64,000 nucleotides of DNA from Lentzea pudingi (GTDB lineage: Bacteria; Actinomycetota; Actinomycetes; Mycobacteriales; Pseudonocardiaceae): contig NZ_BMNC01000005.1 of assembly GCF_014646255.1 (NCBI RefSeq), forward strand, positions 186,001-250,000, in the 5' to 3' direction. Positions 16,331 through 25,476 of this stretch are shown here, one piece after another. The number at the start of each line of letters is the position of its first letter. Positions within the stretch are counted from its first letter, which is position 1. The notes under the pieces are model-generated. The model saw only the letters and a program-made list of their open reading frames with translations, searched no databases and had not been told where the DNA came from. A program made the translations under genes and the position numbers.

Positions 16331-16954
16331 GTGACGATCCGCGCCGCGCTCTTCGACTTCTCCGGCACGCTGTTCCGGCTCGAGCACCCCGAGCTCGAGT
16401 CCAACGGTGCCCTGATGCGTGCCCTCACCGCCCCGGTCGGCATCGCCGACGACATGGACCCCGAACTGGTCGACGCCTGGCACCGCCGCGACCTCGACCC
16501 CGACGTGCACCGCTGGGTGCACGTGAAGGTCCTCAGGGACTCGCTCGTGCCCGACGCCGAGGCGTTCTACGACCAGCTGCTCGCGCCCGAGTCCTGGGTG
16601 CCGTACCCGGACACCAGGGCGACGCTGGAGCACTTGAAGGACGTCCCGGTCGCGGTCGTCAGCAACATCGGCTGGGACATCCGCACGGTGTTCGAGCTGC
16701 ACGGCCTGACGCACCTCGTCGACGAGTTCGTGCTGTCCTACGAAGAAGGCGTCATCAAGCCGGACCCGAAGATCTTCACCACCGCGTGCGAACGGCTGGG
16801 TGTGGATCCCCGGGATGCCGTGATGGTCGGCGACAGCGAGGAGGCGGACGGCGGCGCGGAGGCCATCGGTTGCTCCTTCCGGCTCGTCAACCCGGTTCCG
16901 ACGAGTGACCGCCCGGACGCTCTTTTGGATGTGGCCCGTACCATTCCCGTGTGA
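16331..16954 (+). CDS. HAD-family hydrolase
   Basis: 207 residues with a HAD core: motif I LFDFSGTLFRLE, motif II VAVVSNIGWDIR, a conserved Lys in GVIKPDPKIF, and motif IV VMVGDSEEADGGAEAIG. Motif I is DFSGT instead of the usual DxDGT, so the nucleophile Asp is present but the general-acid Asp is Ser. This is unusual for a phosphatase and suggests altered activity. Its stop overlaps the cysS start by 4 bp (GTGA), so it is coupled to cysS. Substrate unknown. Confidence 0.85.
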   Translation: MTIRAALFDFSGTLFRLEHPELESNGALMRALTAPVGIADDMDPELVDAWHRRDLDPDVHRWVHVKVLRDSLVPDAEAFYDQLLAPESWVPYPDTRATLEHLKDVPVAVVSNIGWDIRTVFELHGLTHLVDEFVLSYEEGVIKPDPKIFTTACERLGVDPRDAVMVGDSEEADGGAEAIGCSFRLVNPVPTSDRPDALLDVARTIPV

Positions 16955-18345
16955 GCCTCCACATCTACGACACCGCGAGCCGGTCCATGCGGGAGTTCCA
17001 CCCGCAGGTCAACGGAACGGCGTCGATCTACGTGTGTGGGGCGACGGTGCAGGGTGTGCCGCACATCGGGCACGTCCGCAGCGGTCTGAACTTCGACGTC
17101 CTCCGTCGCTGGCTCGCCCGCGACGGGGTCGACGTCACGCTGGTCCGCAACGTCACGGACATCGACGACAAGATCCTCACCAAGGCCGCCGACCACGGCA
17201 GGACCTGGTGGGAGTGGGCGTACACGCACGAGCGCGCCTTCGAGGACGCGTACGACGCACTGGGCTGCCTGCCGCCGTCGTACGCGCCGCGCGCCACCGG
17301 CCACGTCACGCAGATGGTCGAGCTGATGCAGCGGCTGATCGACAAGGGCCACGCCTACGACGTCGACGGTGACGTCTACTTCGACGTGCGCTCGTTCCCC
17401 GAGTACGGCGCGCTGTCCGGGCAGAAGCTCGACGCCGTGGAGCAGGGTGAGACGGCGGTGCGCGGCAAGCGCGACCCGCGTGACTTCACGCTGTGGAAGG
17501 CCGCGAAGCCCGGTGAGCCGTCCTGGCCGACGCCGTGGGGCGAAGGCAGGCCCGGCTGGCACCTCGAGTGCTCGGCGATGGCCACGACGTACCTCGGCAG
17601 CACGTTCGACATCCACGGCGGCGGGCTCGACCTGATCTTCCCGCACCACGAGAACGAGCAGGCCCAGTCCCGCGCGGCGGGCGACGGCTTCGCGAACTAC
17701 TGGATGCACAACTACTGGGTGACGCTGTCCGGCGAGAAGATGGCCAAGTCGCTCGGCAACACCGTGTCCATCCCGGCGATGCTGGAGCTGGTCCGCGCCC
17801 AGGAGCTGCGGTACTACCTGGTGGCGCCGCACTACCGTTCGCACATCGAGTACTCCGAAGAGGCCCTGCAGGAGGCGGTGACGTCCTACGGGCGCATCGA
17901 GTCGTTCCTGCGCCGGGTCGCCGAGCGCACTGGTCAGGTCCAGCTGCGCGGCGACATGTGCCCGGACTTCGTGGTCGCGATGGACAACGACCTGAACACG
18001 CCCCAAGCCGTGGCCGCACTGCACAACAAGGTGCGCCAGGGCAACACGGCGCTGGCCGAAGGTGATCACGACAAGGCCCGTGAAGCGGCCGAGTGCGTGC
18101 GCCGGATGGCCGACATCCTCGGCGTCGACCCGTTGTCGCCGAAGTGGAACGACCAGTCGTCTGCCGACCTCGGCATGCGGCAGGCGTTGACCACGCTGGT
18201 GGACCGACTGCTGGTCGAACGCCAGGAAGCCCGCAAGAGCAGGGACTTCGCACGCTCTGACGCGTTGCGCGACCAGCTGCACGACGCGGGCATCGCCGTC
18301 GAGGACACCCCCGACGGTCCGCAGTGGACTTTGAAGGACGACTGA
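16951..18345 (+). CDS. cysS: Cysteinyl-tRNA synthetase
   Basis: 464 residues, class I aminoacyl-tRNA synthetase. The HIGH-type motif is in YVCGATVQGVPHIGHVRSG, with the zinc Cys at its start. Further zinc ligands are in WHLECSAMA and FPHHENEQAQ, and the KMSKS-type loop is GEKMAKSLGN. The C-terminal anticodon-binding region runs through MDNDLNTPQAVAALHNKVR and ARKSRDFARSDALRDQLHDA. The GTG start overlaps the upstream HAD gene; rlmB follows 5 bp after the stop, as in mycobacteria. Confidence 0.97.
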   Translation: MSLHIYDTASRSMREFHPQVNGTASIYVCGATVQGVPHIGHVRSGLNFDVLRRWLARDGVDVTLVRNVTDIDDKILTKAADHGRTWWEWAYTHERAFEDAYDALGCLPPSYAPRATGHVTQMVELMQRLIDKGHAYDVDGDVYFDVRSFPEYGALSGQKLDAVEQGETAVRGKRDPRDFTLWKAAKPGEPSWPTPWGEGRPGWHLECSAMATTYLGSTFDIHGGGLDLIFPHHENEQAQSRAAGDGFANYWMHNYWVTLSGEKMAKSLGNTVSIPAMLELVRAQELRYYLVAPHYRSHIEYSEEALQEAVTSYGRIESFLRRVAERTGQVQLRGDMCPDFVVAMDNDLNTPQAVAALHNKVRQGNTALAEGDHDKAREAAECVRRMADILGVDPLSPKWNDQSSADLGMRQALTTLVDRLLVERQEARKSRDFARSDALRDQLHDAGIAVEDTPDGPQWTLKDD

Positions 18346-18350
18346 CTTCC

Positions 18351-19322
18351 GTGGCTGGCAATTCCAAGCGCAAGGGCGCGATGCGCAATCCGGGCTCGAA
18401 GAAGGGCGCGGTCGCCGGCTCCGGCGGGCAGAAGTCCAAGGGCCTGCAGGGCAAGGGTCCGACGCCGAAGGCGACCGACCGCCCGAACCACCCGGCGTAC
18501 CGCAACGCCAAGATGGCGGCGAAGTCCAGTGCCGCCAGGACCCAGCGCAGGCAGACGAAGGAGAAGGCCTCCGCGGAGACCGTGGCGGGCCGCAACCCCG
18601 TCGTCGAGTGCCTGCGCGCGGGCACGCCCGCGACGGCGCTCTACGTGGCGCTGGGCATCGACACGGACGACCGCGTGCAGGAGGCCGTGCAACTGGCCGC
18701 CGAGCGGGGGATCTCCGTGCTGGAGGTGTCCCGCGGTGAGCTCGACCGGATCACCGCCGGCGCGATGCACCAGGGCCTCGGCCTCCAGGTGCCGCCGTTC
18801 GAGTACGCGACGCCGGACGAGCTGCTGGAACTCGCCCAGCGCTCCACCCGGCCGCCGCTGCTGGTGGCGCTGGACGGCGTGACGGACCCGCGCAACCTGG
18901 GTGCCGTCATCCGCTCCGCCGCCGCGTTCGGCGCGCAGGGTGTCGTGGTGCCGCAGCGCCGCAGCGCGTCGATGACGGCCGTGGCCTGGCGCACCAGCGC
19001 GGGCACGGCGGCCAAGCTGCCGATCGCGATGGCCACGAACCTCACCCGCACGCTGCGCGACTGGGCGGAGGCGGGCCTGATGATCGTGGGCCTCGACGCG
19101 GACGGTGACGTCGACGTCGACGGCCTCGAGCTCGCGACGGGTCCGCTCGTCGTCGTGGTGGGGTCGGAGGGCCGCGGTCTCGGCCGTCTCGTCAAGGAGA
19201 CGTGCGACCAGACCGTGTCGATCCCGATGGCCACCGGCGTCGAGTCGCTCAACGCGTCCGTCGCGGCCGGTGTCGTGCTGGCGGAGGTCGCTCGTCGCCG
19301 CCGCATCGATGCCCAGGGCTGA
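18351..19322 (+). CDS. rlmB: 23S rRNA (guanosine(2251)-2'-O)-methyltransferase
   Basis: 323 residues, SpoU/TrmH family. A very basic, low-complexity N-terminal extension of about 80 residues (KRKGAMRNPGSKKGAVAGSG...) precedes the substrate-binding domain (VAGRNPVVECLRAG). The SPOUT knot follows: LVALDGVTDPRNLGAVIRSA, GAQGVVVPQRRSASMTAVAW, GPLVVVVGSEGRGLGRLVKE and GVESLNASVAAGVVLAEVAR, holding the three TrmH motifs. The same N-terminal extension type occurs in actinobacterial relatives. GTG 18351 is taken as start, 5 bp after cysS. Confidence 0.93.
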   Translation: MAGNSKRKGAMRNPGSKKGAVAGSGGQKSKGLQGKGPTPKATDRPNHPAYRNAKMAAKSSAARTQRRQTKEKASAETVAGRNPVVECLRAGTPATALYVALGIDTDDRVQEAVQLAAERGISVLEVSRGELDRITAGAMHQGLGLQVPPFEYATPDELLELAQRSTRPPLLVALDGVTDPRNLGAVIRSAAAFGAQGVVVPQRRSASMTAVAWRTSAGTAAKLPIAMATNLTRTLRDWAEAGLMIVGLDADGDVDVDGLELATGPLVVVVGSEGRGLGRLVKETCDQTVSIPMATGVESLNASVAAGVVLAEVARRRRIDAQG

Positions 19323-19913
19323 CCCTACTTTCGGCCCTTGTCCGGCGGTTGCCTGACGTTATTGATCAGTTTGCGACGCCATGCGCGTCCATAACCGACG
19401 TTAGTGATCGTTTTCCTCGCCCGCGAAACCGGTTTCGTCACGCGGGCGAGGAAACGAGATCTCCACACTTGCCAGAACTCCACCGCTCAACGGGATGACA
19501 AACCGCGTGGCCTATTTCGCGCCACTCCCGAGCGCGGGTACCTTCGTGCAGATCGGAATTCGCAGGTCACCCGGGGCAGGAGTCGGAGCAGGTTGCACCG
19601 GTCGGCCGAGCCGCCGACGCCCGTTTGGCACCAGCTGACACGGAACGTGACCATTTGGGATCCAATCAGGCGACCCCCAGGTCAACTGTCAAGAAGATCA
19701 GCTCTACGTTTCGCTATTGTAACTACTTTATGTAACTGCTCTGCTCCGTTTAGGTACACACTGTGGTAGGACAGACGTTGAACGGTCAGGCAGCTTCTAC
19801 CGTGATTGTCGATAGGAATTGATTACCACCGGCGGGGGCGACGTGACTCGGCGTAGAGCGAATCGGGACGTGCCGATTCGCCGCGCGCGGGCAGCGGCCC
19901 CGCGAGGTACCGC
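19323..19913. other. 591-bp intergenic region with hairpin and short repeats
   Basis: No convincing gene. It holds a 14-bp perfect inverted repeat (TTTCCTCGCCCGCG, 19412-19425, against 19441-19454) around a loop that itself contains AAACCGGTTT. Just before it are two imperfect copies of GACGTTATTGATCAGTTT (19356-19373 and 19397-19414), 41 bp apart. Further on is an AT-rich patch with TGTAACT at 19718-19724 and 19731-19737, 13 bp apart, ahead of the MFS gene. The patch could be a promoter/operator; the hairpin, without a T-run, may be a rlmB 3' end. Confidence 0.55.
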
Positions 19914-21143
19914 ATGACGACGCGCGGGACCCTCCGCGAGCTCGCGGGTATGCGCGAGTTCCGTGCGATGTGGATCGGTTCGACGCTTTCGACCGCCGGT
20001 GACCAACTCGCCGCTGTCGCATTGTCACTGCTCGTATTCGAGCGGACACAATCCGTTGCCGCGACCGCTCTCACCTGGTCTTTGACACTCTTCCCGCCGC
20101 TGATTTCGGGCCCGTTGCTCGGCTGGGTCGCCGACCGGTTCCCCCGGCGCACGGTAATGGTGACGACGGCCTGGTTGCAGGCGGCGCTGATGGCCGCGAT
20201 GGCCATTCCGGGCATGCCGCTGTGGGCGATGATCGTGCTGCTGGTGGTGGTGCTGGCGATCTCCTCGCCGTACCTCGCGGCCCAGGAGGCGAGCCTCCCG
20301 AACGTGCTGCCACCCAAGCGCTACGACGACGGGGTGGCGTTGTTCGGCACGTCCGTCGACATAGCCCAGATGGCAGGCCTCGCGGCCGCGGGCTTCCTCG
20401 TCGCGCACACGAGTCCGGGCCTGGCGCTCGCGATCAACGCCGGCACGTTCGTCGTCCTGGCGATCTTGGTGCAGACGTCGGTGAAGCACCGCCCGGCCGC
20501 GGATCCGCTGGGCCGCAAGAAGAAGGACGACGGGGAACAGCCCCGCGGCGTGCTGACGCTGATGGTGGCGGAACCGCGCCTGAGGACCCTGCTGGGCGTC
20601 CGGATGCTCGCGGGCCTCGCGATGGTCCCGGAAGGCCTCGCGGTCCCCCTGGCGGCGAGCCTGAACGCGGTCTGGGCGGTGGGCCTGATCCTCGCCATCG
20701 AACCCGCCGCGAACGTGCTGGGCGTGGCGCTGCTCTTCCGCCTCGTACGAGATCCGGCGAAGCGAGAACGCCTCATCGGCCCGCTGGCGATCCTGTCGCT
20801 GGCGCCGTTGATCATGTTCGCTTTCAACCCGAACCTGACCTGGACGATCGTTTTGCTGGTGATTGCCGGTATAGGCGGGGCTTATCACACACCCGCTCGT
20901 TCGGCGTGGATGCGGCTGCTACCGGACCAGTACCGCGGAAGGGCTTATGGCATTGGGCGTGCGGCGCTGCGCTCGAGCCAGGGCGGCGGAATGGCGCTGG
21001 CGGGCGTGGTGGCCCATTCGATCGGGTCGGTGACGGCCACGATCGCGGGAGCGGGCGGCATCGGACTGCTGCTGGCAACACAAGCTACCTTCGCCTGGCG
21101 ACGCGCTCGGGGTCGCAACGACACGAAGGTGGTGGCAATCTGA
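19914..21143 (+). CDS. MFS transporter
   Basis: 409 residues with about twelve hydrophobic helices. The N-terminal pattern LAGMREFRAMWIGSTLSTAG, then DQLAAVALSLLVFERTQSVA, and the loop 2-3 motif GWVADRFPRRTVMV mark the MFS_3 group, which includes enterobactin-exporter-like (EntS) proteins and macrolide-type efflux pumps. A charged central loop (GRKKKDDGEQPRG) joins the two halves. Substrate unknown. The ATG is preceded by GAGG at 19904-19907. It stands alone between a long intergenic region and the diguanylate cyclase. Confidence 0.88.
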   Translation: MTTRGTLRELAGMREFRAMWIGSTLSTAGDQLAAVALSLLVFERTQSVAATALTWSLTLFPPLISGPLLGWVADRFPRRTVMVTTAWLQAALMAAMAIPGMPLWAMIVLLVVVLAISSPYLAAQEASLPNVLPPKRYDDGVALFGTSVDIAQMAGLAAAGFLVAHTSPGLALAINAGTFVVLAILVQTSVKHRPAADPLGRKKKDDGEQPRGVLTLMVAEPRLRTLLGVRMLAGLAMVPEGLAVPLAASLNAVWAVGLILAIEPAANVLGVALLFRLVRDPAKRERLIGPLAILSLAPLIMFAFNPNLTWTIVLLVIAGIGGAYHTPARSAWMRLLPDQYRGRAYGIGRAALRSSQGGGMALAGVVAHSIGSVTATIAGAGGIGLLLATQATFAWRRARGRNDTKVVAI

Positions 21144-21349
21144 AACAGAACAGTCACCAATAGCGATATCCGTCGTGAGGCACCAAGATGATCCAGGTGC
21201 GCTTTGAAGCCGGGTAGAGGAAGGGTGGCGTTCAGAAGTCTCGGTTGCACATGGAAGGACACCTCCTCGTTGCGACGAGCGGCAGCGTGGTGGTCTACGA
21301 CCTGGTCAGCGGCGGCTTAGCTCATGAAGTTCCATGAGCGTAGGGGGTC

Positions 21350-22819
21350 GTGGTGAAGAACAGTTTGACTGATCGCAGGCGATCGCGGGCACTCGGCTTG
21401 ACTCCGATTCGCAACTGGGACCTTTGGACCGTTGCGCCTAGTGCGATCGCATACTTTTTCGTGCTCGAAGCAGCCGTAGCCGTAGCGGCCATCTGGCTCC
21501 TGACGAAGCTCACCGCCGTCTCGAACGACGACTGGCTCCGCTTCGCCGCACTCATCGCCGCCATCACGATCCACCTGACCGTCGTGCGCAGAGCCGAAGA
21601 GGCCCGCCGCAACGAGGCCTCGGGCCCACACATAGACCTGACCTCGGTCTGGACGTTCGCAGCAGCCGTGGCACTACCGGGCGGCCTGGCCGTGATCGCC
21701 ACGATCTGGATGCGCATCCTGATCCAGCCGATCGCCAGACGCCAGCCGTACCGCTTCGTCTTCGGCACCGCCTCCATGCTCGCCTCCACGCTCCTGTCGT
21801 GGGCACTCGTCCACCTGTCAGGTGTCTCTTTGGCGGCCACGGGAAACGTCCCGGCAGACCTGAGCCTCGTCCTGATCCTCGCGATAGCCGCAGTCGTCTA
21901 CTGGTTCGTCCAGGTGATGACCGTCGCCGCGGCCTTCAAAATCGTCACCCCGAACTCGAAGGTCCTCGACTTCCTGGGTTCCAAGGTCGACAACATGCTC
22001 GAAATGAGCACCCTCGGCGCCGGCGCGATGCTCGGCATGCTCATGACGAGCCACTGGGTGGGCCCACTGCTGCTGATGGTCCCGGTGATCCTCGTGAACG
22101 CCCTGCTCTCCAGAGCAGGCGAACGCCGCACCCACCTCGAACGCCTCCTGCGAGAACAGGAACAACTCCACCAGCGCCTGGCAGCAGACGCCCACACCGA
22201 TTACCGGACGGGCCTGCTGAACACCAACGGCCTGACCGAGTACGCGGGCCGCCTGGCAGAACGCTGCCGCCTGGACGGCGAACCGATGACAGTCCTGGTC
22301 ATCGACCTCGACCACTTCAAGCGCATCAACGACACCTGGGGCCACCCAGCAGGCAACGCAGTACTAGCAGAGGTGGGCAGGATCCTCCGCGAAAAGCTCC
22401 GCCCAGGAGACGTAGCGGGCCGAGACGGCGGCGAGGAATTCGTAGTAGCGCTGAAGGACACCCCGGTGGCCCAAGGCGTGACGATCGCAGAACGCATCCG
22501 CGAGGCAATCGGCTCCCTGGCAGTCCCCACCACGGACAAGCACCGCAACGTGGTCACCCTCTACGGCCGCGAAATCCAGCCACCAGAACCAGAAGGCGAG
22601 TCGCTGCAAGCGATCTCAGCCTCGATCGGCGTAGCGGTCATCCCGGACAACGGCCCGGACATGGCCACGGCCCAACACTCCGCAGACGCCGCCTTGTACA
22701 AGGCCAAGGAGAACGGCCGCAACCAGGTACGAGTAGCAGGCCTCGACATTCCCCCGCGCCTGATGCCAGCCCCACGACAAGACGACGTGACAAAGCCGAT
22801 CGGCTCCCGCACAGCCTGA
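21350..22819 (+). CDS. Membrane-bound diguanylate cyclase (GGDEF)
   Basis: 489 residues. Residues ~25-250 hold about six membrane helices (SAIAYFFVLEAAVAVAAIWL; WTFAAAVALPGGLAVIATIW), a MASE-like sensor region. Residues ~285-460 are a GGDEF domain with DYRTGLLNTNGLTEYAGRLA and LVIDLDHFKRINDTWGHPAG, then GRDGGEEFVVAL. The active-site loop GGEEF (residues 360-364) is intact, and RPGD (351-354) five residues before it is a canonical RxxD inhibitory site. The protein should therefore make c-di-GMP with product feedback. By eye the gene uses more GCA, GTA, CTA and CCA codons than its neighbours. GTG 21353 is an alternative start. Confidence 0.93.
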   Translation: MVKNSLTDRRRSRALGLTPIRNWDLWTVAPSAIAYFFVLEAAVAVAAIWLLTKLTAVSNDDWLRFAALIAAITIHLTVVRRAEEARRNEASGPHIDLTSVWTFAAAVALPGGLAVIATIWMRILIQPIARRQPYRFVFGTASMLASTLLSWALVHLSGVSLAATGNVPADLSLVLILAIAAVVYWFVQVMTVAAAFKIVTPNSKVLDFLGSKVDNMLEMSTLGAGAMLGMLMTSHWVGPLLLMVPVILVNALLSRAGERRTHLERLLREQEQLHQRLAADAHTDYRTGLLNTNGLTEYAGRLAERCRLDGEPMTVLVIDLDHFKRINDTWGHPAGNAVLAEVGRILREKLRPGDVAGRDGGEEFVVALKDTPVAQGVTIAERIREAIGSLAVPTTDKHRNVVTLYGREIQPPEPEGESLQAISASIGVAVIPDNGPDMATAQHSADAALYKAKENGRNQVRVAGLDIPPRLMPAPRQDDVTKPIGSRTA

Positions 22820-22900
22820 CGCCTGATCGAACGCGATGCCGCAGGCGTGCATCTACCTACGGGCGGCGTGGACCCCGGCTTTGGATCAGATTGGCGGGGT

Positions 22901-22918
22901 CTGGGGCCGGAGCCCCAG
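22901..22918. terminator. Hairpin between the GGDEF gene and the zinc ABC operon
   Basis: CTGGGGC and GCCCCAG form a perfect 7-bp stem with loop CGGA, about 80 bp past the GGDEF stop and 26 bp before the convergent permease stop. Probable shared terminator; no long T-run. Confidence 0.5.
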
Positions 22919-22943
22919 GTCCTTCAGCCCGAACGCCAGTCAA

Positions 22944-23759
22944 TCAAACAGACCGCCGCTGAACAGCCCCAACCCCCCGGCAAACCAGATAAATCACAAA
23001 ACTGACCGCCGTAACCAGAGCAGAAACCGGCAACCCAGGCTGCAACGACAACAAAATCCCACCAACAGCCGCAACCTCCGCGAACACCACGGACAAAACC
23101 GTGGCCCGCACCGGCGAAGCGGTGACGCGCATGGCAGCCGCAGCAGGCGTGATCATCAACGCCAGCACCAGCAACGCCCCGACAACCTGAACCGACAACG
23201 CTGTGGCGATACCCACCAGCACAGCGAACACGATCGACAACGTCCGCACCGGAACCCCGCGCGACACAGCCACATCAGGATCGACCGACGCGAAGAACAA
23301 CGGCCGATAGATCACCGCGAGCACCGCCAGCACAGCAACAGACGAGATCACCAGGAGGTTCAGGTCGGTCGAGTCGACCCCGACGATCTGCCCGGTCAAC
23401 AACCCGAACTTGTTGGACGCACGCCCTTTGTAGAGCGCGAGCATCAAAATGCCCATGCCGAGTCCAAAGGCGAGGATCGCCCCGATCACCGAGTCACGAT
23501 CACTCTCCCGCCGGGACAGCACCCCGAGCAGCACCGCGGCGATGATCGACCCGGCCAGCGCGCCGTACCCGATCCCCACCCCGAGCAACAGCGCCGCGGC
23601 GCCACCGGTGAACGCGAGCTCACTGGTCCCGTGCACGGCGAACGCCATCTTGCGGGTCACCACGAGCGGGCCGAGCACACCGGCGACCAGGCCCAGCACG
23701 GCGGCCGCGATCAGGGCGGTCTGCACGAAGTCCAGTTCGAGCAGGTCGAGAAAGCTCAC
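22944..23759 (-). CDS. Zinc/manganese-type ABC transporter permease
   Basis: 271 residues, about eight membrane helices, ABC-3 (ZnuB/MntB) family. LGPLVVTRKMAFAVHGTSEL with AFTGGAAALLLG matches the family's cytoplasmic loop, and VGALLVLALMITPAAAAMRV is the conserved late helix. It is the third gene of the operon (binding protein > ATPase > permease). Its start overlaps the ATPase stop by 4 bp. Metal specificity follows from the binding protein and a candidate Zur box. Confidence 0.93.
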   Translation of the reverse strand: MSFLDLLELDFVQTALIAAAVLGLVAGVLGPLVVTRKMAFAVHGTSELAFTGGAAALLLGVGIGYGALAGSIIAAVLLGVLSRRESDRDSVIGAILAFGLGMGILMLALYKGRASNKFGLLTGQIVGVDSTDLNLLVISSVAVLAVLAVIYRPLFFASVDPDVAVSRGVPVRTLSIVFAVLVGIATALSVQVVGALLVLALMITPAAAAMRVTASPVRATVLSVVFAEVAAVGGILLSLQPGLPVSALVTAVSFVIYLVCRGVGAVQRRSV

Positions 23760-24547
23760 GACGCGGCCCCCGCCGAGAGGTGGTGCGTCTGCTCCTCGCA
23801 GGCGCCGGCGCCGACGACCAGGATCTGGTCGCGCACCCGCACGACGTCGACCGGCGTCCGGTACAGCTCGGACAGCGTGCGGGAGTTCATGACCTCTTCC
23901 GGCGTGCCGATCCGGAACCGCCCGCCGACCAGGTACAGGACCCGGTCGACCAGCGGCAGCACCGGGTTCAGCTCGTGCGTGACGAACAGGACGGCCGTGT
24001 CGGCCTCACGACGGCGCTTGTCGATCAGCTCGGACACCACCCGCTGGTTCGCGAGGTCCAACGACAGCAGCGGCTCGTCGCAGAGCATCACGGTGGGGTC
24101 GCCGACCAGCGCCTGGGCGACCCTCAGCCGTTGCTGTTCACCACCGGACAACACCCCGACGGGCGAGTCCGCGTACCGGGTACCGCCCACGGCCTCGATG
24201 GCCGCGTCGACACGGATCCGGCGTTCACGACGGCCCCGCAGGCCGAAGCCCCACGAGTGGCCGTCGAGTCCCAGGCCCACGAGGTCGCGGCCGCGCAACG
24301 TCATGGACTGGTCGAGCGCTCGCTGCTGCGGGATGTACCCGATGGCGTGGTTCCCGCCGGCGATCGAGACCGTGCCGGACGACAGCGGCTGCAGACCGAG
24401 CAGCACGCGCATCAGGCTGGTCTTGCCGGAGCCGTTCGGCCCCAGGACCGCGAGGAACTCACCGGGCTCGACGTCGAGGTCGAGCCCGTCCCACAGCACC
24501 CTGTCCCCGTAGGACAGCCGTGCTCCGCGCAGCGAGATCGCGCTCAT
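23756..24547 (-). CDS. Zinc/manganese-type ABC transporter ATP-binding protein
   Basis: 263 residues. Walker A LGPNGSGKTSL, Q-loop IGYIPQQRALD, signature LSGGEQQRLRVAQAL and Walker B VMLCDEPLLSLD, with switch His in VLFVTHELNPV. This is a ZnuC-like cytoplasmic ATPase that powers the adjacent permease. It overlaps both neighbours by 4 bp, consistent with one transcript from the binding-protein gene. Confidence 0.94.
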   Translation of the reverse strand: MSAISLRGARLSYGDRVLWDGLDLDVEPGEFLAVLGPNGSGKTSLMRVLLGLQPLSSGTVSIAGGNHAIGYIPQQRALDQSMTLRGRDLVGLGLDGHSWGFGLRGRRERRIRVDAAIEAVGGTRYADSPVGVLSGGEQQRLRVAQALVGDPTVMLCDEPLLSLDLANQRVVSELIDKRRREADTAVLFVTHELNPVLPLVDRVLYLVGGRFRIGTPEEVMNSRTLSELYRTPVDVVRVRDQILVVGAGACEEQTHHLSAGAAS

Positions 24548-25458
24548 GCCTTGAGCGCCTGCGTGAGCGCGTCAACCTGCTTGCTCATCCAGTCAAGGTA
24601 GCCGGTCACGCCCTCGGGCAACGTCTCGGTGACCGGGACGACCGCGATGCCGGCCGTCTTGGCCTTCTCGACGACGCCCTTGGTGACCTGGTTCTCGGTC
24701 TGGGTGTTCTCGACCAGCACGGTGACCTGCTTGCCTTCGACGAGCTGGTTCATCGACGCGAGGGCGGCGGCCGGCACGTCGGTCTCCTCCTCGATCGCCT
24801 CGCTGAACTCCTCGGGCGTCACGTCCTCGGCGCCGGTCGCGTCGATCAGGTAGTGCGCGATGGGCTCGGTGGAGGCCACCTTCTTGCCCTTGCCGATGCC
24901 GTCGACCTTCTTCTCCAGCTCTTCGAGCTTGGCCTTGAAGTCCGCGGTGTTCTTCTCGAACGCCGGCTTCTTGTCGGGAGCGATCGCGCCCAGCTCGTTC
25001 GCCGCGGCCTCGGCCACCGCCCCGACGGTGTGCAGGTCGTACCAGACGTGCTCGTTGACGCTGTGGTCGTGACCGTCGGCGTCGGGCGCACCGGTCTGCG
25101 GCTCCGCGTGGTTGTCGGCCAGCGGGAACGCCTCGACCTTCTTGGTGGCGTCGCTGGTGATCAGCTTCGCGAAGAAGTCGTCGTAGCCGCCGCCGTTGAA
25201 GACGACCAGCTTGGCGTCCTTGACCAGCGCCGCGTCCGCGGGCTTGCTCTCGTACGAGTGCGGGTCGGCGCTCGGGTCGTCCAGCAGGGCCTTGACCTCG
25301 ACGTCGTCGCCGCCGACGGCCTTGACGACGCTGCCCCAGACGTTCGTGGAGGCGACGACCTGGATCTTGCCGCTGTCGGAAGACGGCGTGGAGGTGCCGC
25401 AGGCGGCCAGGCTCACGACGGCGAGAGTGCCGACCAGAGCGTTGCGGAGAGTCATCAC
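24544..25458 (-). CDS. Zinc-type ABC transporter substrate-binding lipoprotein (ZnuA-like)
   Basis: 304 residues. A signal peptide ends in the lipobox VVSLAACG. The cluster A-I metal-binding fold shows its ligands: His in DDPSADPHSYESKP, a His/Asp-rich loop DADGHDHSVNEHVWYDLHTV, His in EPIAHYLIDATG, and the acidic ligand region VLVENTQTENQV. A His-rich loop ahead of the second ligand is usual for zinc rather than manganese binders. It captures metal outside the membrane for the ATPase and permease behind it. Two ATG codons in tandem begin the gene (25458 and 25455). Confidence 0.93.
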   Translation of the reverse strand: MMTLRNALVGTLAVVSLAACGTSTPSSDSGKIQVVASTNVWGSVVKAVGGDDVEVKALLDDPSADPHSYESKPADAALVKDAKLVVFNGGGYDDFFAKLITSDATKKVEAFPLADNHAEPQTGAPDADGHDHSVNEHVWYDLHTVGAVAEAAANELGAIAPDKKPAFEKNTADFKAKLEELEKKVDGIGKGKKVASTEPIAHYLIDATGAEDVTPEEFSEAIEEETDVPAAALASMNQLVEGKQVTVLVENTQTENQVTKGVVEKAKTAGIAVVPVTETLPEGVTGYLDWMSKQVDALTQALKA

Positions 25459-25476
25459 GCCGTCCCTCGATCAGGT

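Noticed and set aside
16738..18282. A 514-codon frame antisense to cysS
   Set aside because: Shadow of cysS with no recognisable domain.
19690..19740. AT-rich repeat patch as a phage attachment site
   Set aside because: No integrase, tRNA gene or matching second copy nearby.
21251..21337. A 28-codon frame before the GGDEF gene
   Set aside because: No Shine-Dalgarno and no clear leader-peptide pattern.
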